From: Microbotryum silenes-acaulis
Lineage: Eukaryota; Basidiomycota; Microbotryomycetes; Microbotryales; Microbotryaceae
DNA: 64,000 nucleotides
Assembly: GCA_003665825.1 (NCBI GenBank)
Contig: QPFY01000005.1
Location: forward strand, 1,054,001-1,118,000
Reading direction: 5' to 3'
Shown: in pieces, positions 54,533 through 64,000 of the stretch
Numbering within the stretch: the stretch's first letter is position 1
Layout: every line of letters begins with the position of its first letter
Translations under genes and position numbers: made by a program
The notes under the pieces: model-generated
What the model saw: the letters and a program-made list of their open reading frames with translations, nothing else
Database searches by the model: none
What the model was told of the DNA's origin: nothing

Positions 54533-57500
54533 CTATTTGGCGGCGAGAGCACCGACGAGCAACCGAAGCATCTCGGTCGAGACTTGCTCATTCGTGCTCC
54601 TGACGGTCAAGCGGCACAACTGCAGTGAACACCACGCTGGATTAGCTCAGACAGGTCATTCGATCGTGTGTTCCTTCGAGACTCACTTTTCGTTCCGGAT
54701 TAGGTTCGACCCTCAACAAGCACCCGACCTTACCCACCGACGACATATGCAACACCCCCGCCGCAACAAGGTTATTCGGGTTCGGATCGACGCCATCCAA
54801 GAGGCCCATCCGAATCCCACCCACGACCTTTCTCTGCTTAGCCACGTCCACTCGGCCCCCTTCGAGGATTACGATCGGGAAGATTTTTTGTTGTTCCCTC
54901 GGTGCGCCACCGATCTGCTTCCAACGTTCGAAGAAGGCGTCCGAGGAGAGTTGGACGGGTTCGATGAATTTGGTGAGGAACGCGGGTAGACGCAGGACGA
55001 GTTCTTGGTGCGAGCCTGCTAGGTAGGAGATGCGCAAGAGGGGTGGTGTGGAGAAGGTGCTTTTACCTTCGACTAGGACGAGTTGTTGGACTTGGGTTGA
55101 GGCGGAGAGATGGGATGGTACGATCGAAGGGAGCTTGATCTCGAGGGCATCTTCGTCCTCGACGTCAAAGGTGGCCGTCAGGGACTCGAGCGCGACCGAA
55201 AGCTTGTTGCCAAAGAAGATGGCGATGCGACCTTGATGACCATGATATTCGGTCTTGACGCCAATCTGCAGCTGCGTATCCTCGTACAAGACGCCGTCGG
55301 GGTTATAGAGCAATCGGGCGAGCCATTTCTCGGACCCGTGCGTGAGCGGCAGGGACGTCTTGCGAGATGTTGTCGGTGCCTTGGCTGTACTACTAGTAGC
55401 GGCACCGAGCAAGGGGAGTGAAGCTTCGCCGGCCGCAGGTGAAGGTGCGGGTGCGAGAGGGGAAGGGGCCAATGAACTTTCGCCCCTCTCCAGTGTCGGT
55501 GATGAGAGGTCCAGCCCAGCAAGTGAGGACATGACATCGGTTGTGTCGACTTCGGGAATGACCTTCGACCTGCCAGCTGTAGTCGCATCAATGGGTGCTG
55601 CGCCCGCCGCGTCCGCTGTGGGATTCATCTTTCGTCGCCCAAAGCCCTTGTATCGCTCGGCATCCTGGCCTCGGTTGATGTCCTTGCCACCGATGTGCCA
55701 TGTGCGCTTGTCGCCGGTATCGCCGTGCTTCTTCAGTAATCGACTCAGCAGCTGCGAAGTGGATAGCATGGAGATGTCAGCGTCTGATCGGCCAACCAGC
55801 CCGATCGCGTTCACTTACCGCACTTTCCCGCTCAGGATAAGGCGGCATCTCATCAGCCACGACCTGCAACAATTCATCATCCGGCTGTTTCGCAATGCCG
55901 AGATACTCGCAAGCGCGCTGCTGCAACTCGGCATCGAGGACACGCGAATACCGTTCAAACAGGTTCACGATCTGCTCATAGATCTCGGGGAACAGGTTGA
56001 GCCACTTGAAGTAGGTCGTCAAGAGAAGAGCTTTGGTCGATGCCGAGGCGAGGTTGGCGCGCGAGTTGACGAGTTGGAATTGCTCGATCGGGGATCGACC
56101 CTGTCCAGACCGGCCAAGAGCTTCCGCATTAGTTGTGCTCGCTGACGGATGTAGACACAGTCCGAGATCCTACCTCTTCATCCGCGATGAGATGCCCATA
56201 TTCTCCAAGGATGTATGCGCCGACCTTGAGGATGTTTTCGTGGCAGTTGGGTAGGCTCAGGTGATCGAACACTTTTTGGGCGGCATACTGGTAGACGTGG
56301 AGGCCTACATCAGTCTCATCTTGTGCAAACAGCCCAAGTCGACCCGTGAAAACTGACCTCTTGCAGCTCCTCGGTGTTGGTGACGATTTGCACGATCCGG
56401 TACCAAACCTCGTCGCCGACATGATCGCCGGCGGTGCTCATCAACTTGAGGATCGTATCGACGTACCACTCGTACTCGACCGCGAACTTTTCGGTCAAGA
56501 TGGCGATCTTGAGCACCATTTCTTCCCTCAAGGTGTAGTCCGCGATGGGGAGGTATTTCAACAGCTCGCTGACGATGACTTTCGAATTGGAGGTGTCGCA
56601 CATCGAGTAGAGGAGGTCAAGGCCTCGCCTACGGACCGAGATGTCCTTGTCTCGAAGCGATTGAATGATGACGTTTTGGTGGACCTTGATTGCGTCCAAG
56701 GATTCGGAACGTGCAGCCAAATGGGTCATCGTGTCCAGTCCCAAGTACCTCACATTCGTCTCCTTGGCCGAGATGAATCGGCCCAGCAAAAGTGCGGCCG
56801 AGTGAACGATGGAGGATTCCGTGTCGAGATGAATGGCGAGGTTGATGGCCTCGAAGAGAACGGCATTGAGCGCGTTGTTATGCTGGGGGTTCTTGGGCGT
56901 GTCTTGGGAGTTCTTGAGAATGCGCTCGAGGACCTTGTGCAAAGTCAGCCGGAGATTGGCGTCTTCGGATGGGGGGTAATACTGGAGCAGTCGGAGGAGC
57001 TTGACTTGAAGCCACGGGATGGGCACCTTGTAGTAGAGGTAGTCGGAGGGGTACTCGTTCTCCAAAACGATCTAAGTGAGACAGGTCAACTTGCGGGCTT
57101 GTGTACGGTGACGAGACGCGGTGCTCACCTTTGCCAGCCGTTCAACGGCTTTTTGGTACGCGACTGTGTAGGCACTGAGGTTATCTTGAGCCAGGGTCAG
57201 GACGAGCGAAGCCACAGCGAGTGCAACGCCCTGGACATCAAGAGTGTCGAGAGAATCAGTTTCGTGCGCTGAATCGTTGTCGGGTTCCCGTGGGACGTAC
57301 CAGGTCTTGATCGTCCATGATGGAAACGATGCGGGAGGCCCATTCGGCGGAAGGGATCACTCCGGGGTGCTTGCGGTACAGTCGTAGCAAGGTCAGCGCT
57401 GCCTTTTTCTTGACAAAGCTTCGTGATGTTCTGCGTGGAGAAGCAAAAGATCAGCGAGCTGATCTGAATCTGAATCTGATCGATAGTGCCAAGTCCACAA

Positions 57501-58220
57501 CGCACGGCGAGATCAAGAGACGGTGTACGTCGCTCGCCAAAGCCTCGGCCATTTCTGCACCACCAATGTTGGCGATGGCGTGAAGTGCGAGACAGTTGAC
57601 GGTCTCGTCCAAGCCATCGAGGTCTTTACGGATCGAGTTGACGATCAGCCGTACGAGGTCCGAGTTTTCGTGCATGAGCAAGGTCAGAGCGAGGTACCCC
57701 TGCCAAAGCGGTGATCCCTTGTACGGTGTGAGATGGGGGCAGCCAAAGGTCGGGCACGGGCACGGGCAGATCGGGGGACTGACGATCTGCTTTTCCGAGT
57801 ACTTGGTCGACGAGATGAGGTTTACGGCTTCCATGTGGCCGACATCGACGGGGTAACCGAGGATGGAGGTGAAGATGATCTTGCTAATGTACCTGTGCGA
57901 TGGCGGCAAAGGAGAGGTGACGGTCAGTCGTGTGAGGCGGGTCGTATGTGGATGGGGAGACATACTTTTTCTTTTGCCTTCCATCCAAGTTGCCCTCTGA
58001 GAAAGGAAGAAATCGCTCGTCAGTGGCAGCGCACCGAGGGCACAACGCCACGCCGAGCCAAGGGCCCCACGTCGTCGTCGTCGTCGTCGTCGCGGTCGTC
58101 GGTGGACGCACCCTTGAACTTTTGACGAATATGGGCCATCTCCTTGTTGATGCGCTTCTCCTCGAGTTCCCGGACGCGACATGCCCTGAGGTCGGCGATG
58201 TACTGGGTCAGGCCCCTCAT
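54533..58220 (-). CDS. AP-2 adaptor complex subunit alpha (alpha-adaptin)
   Basis: Multi-exon minus-strand gene. The start region reads [36 protein letters not shown], the AP-2 alpha signature; an upstream exon ending in NKDE could add a few residues (acceptor near 58236). HAT/ARM-type trunk segments follow: [124 protein letters not shown] Ser/Ala/Pro-rich hinge and an appendage with [17 protein letters not shown] and [11 protein letters not shown] joined to [13 protein letters not shown] end the protein. AP-2 links cargo and clathrin at the plasma membrane during endocytosis. Confidence 0.93.
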
Positions 58221-58879
58221 CTCATCCTTGTTCCTGTGGCGACACGGGTACGGTGGGTCAGTCAGTCAGTCGGCAGTCCGGGTCGAGGCTGGACTGACAG
58301 GTTGGGTACTCGTAACATGGTGGAGGGGTGTCTGGATGTGGGGTGGACCGACTGGGGTCGCTCAGAGTCGTGGTGGGTCGGTCGTCAACGCGTCGATGAC
58401 CGATGACGGATGACCGATGACGGGACAAGGGGAGCGGCGACCTCGGCTGAACTGGCTCGGGGCGACCGAGGGCGGCGTCGCAAGTGGGTGCAAGTGGTGC
58501 CGATGTGATTGCGTATAATACGCCACACGTCGAGGTCGGGCTCAGCTTGTTCAAGCGAGGGGTGACGCACCGTCGGAGGTCGGCCTCGGACTCGTTGCGG
58601 CGTGCGCGCAGTCGTCAGCTGAGCATGGGCACTAATTTGACCGATTATAACCGATTATAACCGATTAGGACCGATTAGGACCTATTAGGACCCATTAGGA
58701 CCCATTAACTTCCGGGTTCGCATTTCGGCGCGACTGTAATGCGCTTTTTTCTATTACGCTTTTCACCTCTCTCACGTGCCACTGCCACCGTATTTCTCTT
58801 CCTCTATTCCGCCGTCCGGCCACCACACTCGCCACCCACTTTCCCCCCTCCTACGTACAAGCGACTACTTGAACTCAAG
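58221..58879. promoter_or_regulatory. divergent promoter of alpha-adaptin and eIF2-alpha
   Basis: About 660 bp between head-to-head genes. It carries GATGACGGATGACCGATGACGG-type short repeats (58395-58420), a 10-bp tandem repeat (58641-58710) and a pyrimidine-rich stretch before ATG 58880. A small extra 5' exon of the adaptin gene may lie here. Confidence 0.5.
58641..58710. repeat. 10-bp tandem repeat, seven units
   Basis: Seven ten-base units that drift stepwise: CCGATTATAA twice, CCGATTAGGA twice, CCTATTAGGA, CCCATTAGGA, CCCATTAACT. The length matches one DNA helical turn. It sits ~170 bp upstream of the eIF2-alpha start codon. Confidence 0.9.
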
Positions 58880-60350
58880 ATGCGCTTCTACGAGTCAAGG
58901 TCAGCATCTAGTGTTTCTTTTGTATGGTGTCGTGTCCTGACTCGAAACGGTTTCGCTTTGTTGCTTCGCTGCTTCGCTGCTTCGCTGCTTCGTTCTGCCG
59001 GCCGGCGGCTGCACCAGGTTTCCCGAGGTCAGTCACGAGAGAGAGTATCGGCACCTCTAAAGACTAATCCCCAACAGATTCTCGTCCCTTGGTTCCGCAG
59101 GTCGACGAGCTGGTGATGGTGCAGGTCAAGCAGATCCAGGAGATGGGCGCCTACGTCAAGCTCGTCCGTACCAGCCACACCTCCTGTTCTGGATCACCAC
59201 CACTGACCTTCCCCTTCTACTCTGCCAGCTCGAATACGACAACATCGAAGGCATGATCCTCCTCTCCGAACTCTCGCGAAGACGAATCCGTTCGATCCAA
59301 AAGCTCATCCGAGTCGGCAGGAACGAGGTCGTCGTCGTCATGAGGGTCGACAAGGAAAAGGGTATGCTAGCCCCATCGATACACCTTTTACCTCGAGAGC
59401 TGACTCGACATGTCCCATATTTCCCCCTCTCCTCCACCCTCCCTGTCCCACACTGCGCCCCGGCTACATCTTCGCACGCCACGCCCACGCATCCTCCACC
59501 CGATCCCGTTTCAGGCTACATCGATCTGTCCAAGCGACGTGTCTCGGCCGAGGACGTCATCAAGTGCGAAGAACGCTACAACAAATCAAAAACGGTGCAC
59601 TCCATCATGCGCCACGTCGCCGAAAAGACCGGCACCGACATGGACGCCGTCAACGACCTCGTCGCGTGGCCCCTCTACAAAAAGTACGGCCACGCTTACG
59701 AGGCGTTCAAGCTCTCCATCACGTGCGTTCGCCTTCGCGAAAAAGATTTTGCAGTGTCCGGGGAGCACTGATGATAACCGTGTACGCTCAACCCACAGCG
59801 AGCCCGAATCGGTCTTTGGCGAACTCAACATCCCCGACGACATCATGGAAGAGCTACGATCCAACATTGCGCGACGATTAACGCCCCAACCGGTCAAAGT
59901 CCGAGCCGATCTCGAAGTGACCAACTTTGCCTACTCCGGCATCCTCGCCATCCAAGAAGCCCTCGCGCTCGGTGAAGCCTTATCGACTTCCGAAATCCCC
60001 ATCAAGATCAAGTTGGTCGCCCCCCCGTTGTACGTCATGGTGTCCAACACGACCGATAAACAAGGTGCGATCGAGTTGTTGGAAAAGGCGATCGAGACGA
60101 TTGGGGAGAGGATCAGGAAGGAAGAGGGAGGGAGCTTGAACGTCAAGATGAAGCCCAAGGCGGTTAGTGAGACCGAGGATATGGAGTTGGCCGCTTTGAT
60201 GGCTAGGGTCGCAAAGGAGAACACAGAAGTGTCGGGTCAGTACACCGATCTCGATTCTCTCTCCGGCGGTGTTCAAGTTCGGGTTGCTGATGAGATGCTT
60301 TTTTTGCTCTCTTGTCAACAGGAGACGAGGATTCGGAAGGAGAAGCATAG
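58880..60350 (+). CDS. SUI2: translation initiation factor eIF2 subunit alpha
   Basis: Seven exons (58880-58899, 59018-59027, 59101-59163, 59229-59361, 59515-59722, 59799-60235, 60322-60350) give 299 residues. Exon 2 is a 10-nt microexon needed to read [19 protein letters not shown]. The S1 domain includes [29 protein letters not shown], containing the conserved SELSRRR site (Ser51 in other species, target of eIF2 kinases). The helical and C-terminal domains follow ([51 protein letters not shown]). The last exon gives the acidic tail GDEDSEGEA. Length equals yeast Sui2 (~304). Part of the eIF2-GTP-Met-tRNAi ternary complex. Confidence 0.96.
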
Positions 60351-60718
60351 ACGTGCGGCCTCTGTGTACTCGATTTGTTTTTACCATCCTTTTTCGTGCA
60401 CAACAGCTGCAACTCCGAAAAAAGGCTTTCAGCGGAGCCTATATGCGCTGCCAAAACATCGACGCATGAAAGGTGGTATGCAGGGATGGACTTTGGCAAA
60501 GATGCTACGATCTTGATTACCGATCTTTCTTTGTCTCTCCACCGGATCGTTCAAGGGGTAGCCATGTACCTCGTGGTGGTGATCATTCATCTCGTGCTTC
60601 AGACCGAAAACTCGTCGCCTCCTTTCTGCAACTCTTGACTGAGGACCGAACGAGGTTTCGTCGATCGGATCGACCGGAGAAATCGCTCGAGCTGACTTGC
60701 TTCGATATCGAAGCAAAC
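60351..60718. other. intergenic region between convergent genes
   Basis: 368 bp holding the 3' UTRs of eIF2-alpha (+) and the unknown minus-strand gene. No gene seen. Confidence 0.5.
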
Positions 60719-61421
60719 CTATGGCTCTGTCCTGGGCTTCACGGAAAAATGTATCAAACACCTACGACTGATACGCGGTAGCACGTCTTTGGATACCTTC
60801 CTTGTGATCCATAGTCGTACTGCAGGTATTTCTTCCGTTCTAGCAACTTCGATCCCTCCTTCGATCTTGTCTTCGCTTTCCAAGAAAGGCGACCATGCTA
60901 TACGAGGAAGTGATACCGTACTTTCTATACCTCCCGGCTGACGCAAGTCCATCCGACAAATACAAGACCACTCGTCTTTTGGGGAAAAGATAAGCAGCTG
61001 CCCAGGGGACGCCACGGCGATGAGAGGGAGGAAAGCTTTACCGCTGAGCTCGGTCGGGGGAGAGGGGAGAATCTGGAATGGCGGTTGGATGGGCGAAGGT
61101 TGAAGTAGTATGTATCCCGAGGTATCCCCTATGTGCAACCAGTTCGCTCAGCAAGAGTACGAGAACCAGGAAATAATGTCGCTCACCTGGTGCGACGACC
61201 CTCAGTTCGAAACGATCACGCCGTCGTCGAACACACATGACGACCCTCAACGCGCCATCGATGATTAAAGTGGCGATGGCTTCGATCCTTTTAGGTCCAA
61301 GGTGGAATTGAGAGACGTGGACCCATGGATCGTCCGCGCGGTCGAGCTCGCTCGGTTCGCGGATGTGAAGGATGTTGAGGCTGTGGTCGAAGGTGGCGAT
61401 ACTCGAGTTTGGGCCGTCCAT
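60719..61421 (-). CDS. unknown protein, possibly WD/beta-propeller-like
   Basis: Two exons join in frame: MDGPNSSIATFDHSLNILHI...RIEAIATLIIDGALRVVMCV...FELRVVAP (61421 to about 61188) and, after GTGAGC...CATAG, GDTSGYILLQPSPIQPPFQ...FLPLIAVASPGQLLIFSPKDEWSCICRMDL...IAWSPFLE, ending at 60719. The alternation of short hydrophobic strands (ALRVVMCV, LPLIAVASPGQLLIF, RIAWSPF) is beta-propeller-like and recalls TFIIIC or Elongator-type WD proteins, but no motif is decisive. About 215 residues is short for such a protein, so it may be incomplete: more exons could lie upstream, towards 61780. I cannot name a function. Confidence 0.5.
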
Positions 61422-61918
61422 AGCAAGGCACTAGCTCAATCAAGAGGAGGCATATTGGGTCAAAGGTTGACCGTCGTCAGCGGGTATGATCGTGCTCCGA
61501 ATGCAACGCGGCGGTCTGAAGGGGCCCCCGCGAGTCGATTCGGCGACTCGGATGAAGCTCGAAACAGGGGCTCTTTCCATCCACGCACTATTTCACTCCG
61601 ACCTGCGATCTATACCAATTCGGTGCCAGAAGTTCACAACAGGGCCGCTGACGGACAAGAACCAAAATGCACTCTGCCAAAAAGGGGCTCGTGCACGCTC
61701 GGCCAGGAAGCACAACTTCCGTCGGGAAGCACTGACCGGTGAACGGCTCTGGCGACGCCAAGTCCGAGCTCACAGGGCCCCTTTGCTCTTGGCCTTGCTC
61801 CTCTTTCGATCTGTCGGACCGCCTTCGCCCTCTAATTCCCCATACCCCTCAAGCCCTCCAAATCATCGAGTGTCAGCCTCGAGACCCATACAGCACCCAA
61901 GGCTGGCCAGCCTTTCCC
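61422..61918. other. upstream region between divergent genes
   Basis: 497 bp. A minus-strand frame (to 61773) beginning with GTG is open for about 60 codons and could be a missed 5' exon of the unknown gene, but no splice pair convinced me. Otherwise the promoter of ATG16. Confidence 0.4.
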
Positions 61919-62932
61919 ATGTCACCATGGTTAGAAGCGATCCGCTCTCAACTAATCGAGCGCGACGAGCGGGAATCCTCTCACCGCACCTTGATCGCGC
62001 ATTCCCAACGTCTGGCTCAACATGCGGCGATGTTGCATCAACGGAATCAGGCTCTTTTGAACGCGAGTTTGGGGCAGAACAGTGGGGGTACGGGCGCAGG
62101 AACGGTGAGGGGTCTGGGAGGGACAAGTGGGGGTCAGACCACGTCGGGAGCAGTGGGGGGTACAGCGGGGACGAATGAGTAAGTCCGAGTGATCGATAGT
62201 TGGGGATAGGAATCTCATTGGGGCTGCTCCGGATCGATTGTCCATCGACTGACACGACCTCGTTCTCGTATGATCTCATCCTTCAGCGCCGTTCGCCAAG
62301 CCATGATTACCTCCCTCGAATCCCAACTCGCCTCAACACGGCACGAACTATCCGAGCAATACAAAATACAATCCACAAATGCCCAACGGCTACTAGGCTT
62401 GACAGACCAGTTGCGCGAGTTCGAGGATAAGGGGAGGGAGGAGAAGGATGAGTTGAGGAGGTTGAGGACTGAGGTCGAAGGCTTGAAGGATAGGGCAAAG
62501 TGGCATAAGGAGGTGGTACAGGAGAAGGAGAGACAACTTGTTGTAGGTTGCTGTATCGCGACAGTCTACCTTGACCCAGAAGGCCTACTCGAGCATATCA
62601 TTGGAAAGGCAAGGGAGAAATCTGACAATCTCGAGCCCTCCGCTCTTCACACTCTCAATCAGATCCTGCAAGACGACCTCTCGGCGCTCGAACTGGAACT
62701 CAACCAAGTCACGAAACAGAACGAAGACCTCAAGACCGACAATGCCGGATTGTTGCAACGGTGGTTGGAAGCGAAGAACGACGAGGCTCGGCGGATGAAC
62801 GAACTCTTTTCGACAGAAACCACGCGAGCCAAAGGAATGTCTTCATCGCCGATACCACAATCTACATCGGATGAACCTCCACCGGATATTACAGTGTCGA
62901 CAGAGGCGGAAGAGCCCGCTATAACGTCATAG
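61919..62932 (+). CDS. ATG16: autophagy protein ATG16
   Basis: Three exons (61919-62178, 62287-62542, 62663-62932) give 261 residues. The short N-terminal Atg5-binding motif is visible (PWLEAIRSQLIERDERESS: W..I...L..RD), followed by a Gly/Thr-rich linker. A long coiled coil comes next: SLESQLASTRHELSEQ, LRRLRTEVEGLKDRAKWHKEVVQEKERQLV and, after the second intron, ILQDDLSALELELNQV...LLQRWLEAKNDEARRMNE, the most conserved ATG16 segment. The second intron is 120 nt and has no in-frame stop, so retention would insert 40 residues. ATG16 dimerises and, with Atg12-Atg5, forms the ligase that lipidates Atg8. Confidence 0.9.
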
Positions 62933-63545
62933 GATTCTCCGTTTCGAGTTCAAATGCCGATCTCACTCGGAGGAAGGCACCCCCTTCGCTGGCTCCCAGC
63001 TATCACTTAATCACAATCGCATACAGTTTTGTTTGTTAATCGAAGCAGCATCCAATCCTACTTCCCACATCTGAGAGCCTGATTACGCAAGCGTGGCAAC
63101 GATTTGAGCCAACACGCTGGATACAGGAAAATCCGAATCGGCTCGCGCGTGATTGGTGCCCAAGTTTCAGGTCGCGCGAACCTGGCACATAATTTTCGTC
63201 ATGGGCTCTAGTCGTGTTCGACGCTCCCGCAGCCACACCTAATTTGTAGTGGTAATGGTTCTCTTAACTCATCAACCTATATGACTGATTTCCTGCCACG
63301 GCCACGCGGCAGTTCCACGAACTTAGTTCTGTGTTTCGGCGACGGCCTTTGCGGGCGGTTCGCCTCCCGAGCCGATCCGGAAGACGGTCTCTCTTTCACC
63401 ACTTCGCAGCGGCAGTACATCCCCTTCGTTTGTCACCACGCTCACTCCCAGCAAGAGTCTATCATCTTCTTGACCTTTGAAAAGGAGTACTGGACTCCGC
63501 TTCCCCCGGCGACCCCGCCAAAGATTCAAGGCCACTCCTACGATC
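62933..63545. other. intergenic region, LYS4 promoter
   Basis: 613 bp with no supported gene. Short plus-strand frames between 63281 and 63545 have no recognisable domain; probably leader and promoter of the homoaconitase gene. Confidence 0.5.
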
Positions 63546-64000
63546 ATGCTCGCCCGACGAGCTCCTTACAGCAGCCATATTGCCAACCTTCACTCGAGAA
63601 GAGCGCTCGCAACTCAAGCATCTATTCCCCAAACCTACGTCGAGAAGATCGTGCAACGCCATGCGGTCGGTCTCCCCGAGGGCAAGGTCGTCAAGGCCGG
63701 TGACTATGTCATGATCAAGCCTCAGCACGTGATGACCCATGTCAGTCTGGTCTAGGGGCGTAGCTTCTGGCTTTGAGATCAAAGATACTAATGCTGCTGC
63801 TCCTCACTGATTGCAGGACAACACCGGACCCGTTATTTCAAAGTACGTCGAGCACTTTGACTCAGAAGAAGCCCCGAAACCTCACGTACTGATCGGTCCT
63901 CACCCCTTCCGCAGATTCAAATCCATCGGAGCATCCAAGATCTCGAACCCTCGTCAAACGGTCTTCACCCTCGATCACGACGTTCAAAATCGCTCCAAAG
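63546..64000 (+). CDS. LYS4: homoaconitase, mitochondrial (N-terminal part)
   Basis: Three exons before the window ends (63546-63740, 63817-63842, 63915-64000). A mitochondrial presequence ([20 protein letters not shown]) precedes [37 protein letters not shown], then DNTGPVISK and [37 protein letters not shown] and the F.SIGA...NP.Q.VF.LDHDVQN stretch are diagnostic of fungal homoaconitase, the 4Fe-4S enzyme that isomerises homocitrate-derived cis-homoaconitate in the alpha-aminoadipate lysine pathway. Exon 2 is only 26 nt. The cluster-binding cysteines lie beyond the window. Confidence 0.93.

Noticed and set aside
1..64000. tRNA and rRNA genes
   Set aside because: I scanned for B-box-like GGTTCGA and cloverleaf context; the few hits (for example near 678, 8943 and 54703) lack matching arms. 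None supported, though a covariance-model scan would be more reliable.

Overview
This is nuclear DNA of a basidiomycete fungus. The genes are densely packed on both strands, G+C is fairly high, and most genes carry several short introns (about 50-110 nt, GT-AG) whose splicing rebuilds conserved proteins. Marker proteins such as PriA-like, DNMT5, a Pho85/Pef1-type CDK and Rieske protein fit a basidiomycete, probably a yeast-forming Pucciniomycotina lineage; that lineage placement is an inference from protein flavour only.

Layout. 1-5.1 kb: end of an alpha/beta hydrolase, complex I subunit NDUFA13/GRIM-19 (-), an RBM42-like RRM protein (+, divergent from NDUFA13) and a cytochrome P450 (-). 5.2-6.9 kb is an accessory patch: a perfect 79-bp inverted-repeat foldback element and a 717-bp hAT-like non-autonomous transposon with an 8-bp target duplication. 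7.0-8.6 kb: Pho85-like CDK. 9.9-13.7 kb is the most interesting block: a decayed Helitron Rep/N-domain pseudogene followed at once by an open Fanzor-like (eukaryotic TnpB/OMEGA-type RuvC nuclease) gene. 13.7-17.2 kb: repeats, a DUF4202 gene that stops after its first exon, and a secreted PriA-like cysteine-rich protein. 17.9-22.2 kb: HIT hydrolase, an unknown protein and a mitochondrial PPR-like protein. 23.0-27.4 kb: two tandem secreted proteins sharing a C-X3-C...C-X3-C module that is split by a phase-2 intron at the same place in all three copies.

27.7-38.1 kb is housekeeping: RNA14/CSTF3 (-), SPF27/BCAS2 (+), a GNAT acetyltransferase with an 11-nt microexon (-), a flavin monooxygenase (-) and an NTF2-like protein (-). 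38.5-40.4 kb is a 1,899-bp transposon with about 75-bp terminal inverted repeats and a 9-bp target duplication (Mutator-like dimensions) carrying a RecQ/DEAD-like helicase fragment. 41.0-64.0 kb: Rieske RIP1, a very large DNMT5-type methyltransferase/SNF2 protein, HAS1 helicase, AP-2 alpha adaptin (-), eIF2-alpha, an unknown protein (-), ATG16 and the start of homoaconitase LYS4.

Functionally the conserved genes are unrelated housekeeping loci (respiration, splicing and 3'-end processing, ribosome biogenesis, translation, endocytosis, autophagy, lysine synthesis). The accessory story is mobile DNA: four different element types (foldback, hAT-like, Helitron with Fanzor, Mutator-like) sit between housekeeping genes, in a genome that also encodes a maintenance-type DNA methyltransferase. 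Exon boundaries were worked out by eye from splice signals and reading-frame continuity; where totals were checked they give whole-codon coding sequences.
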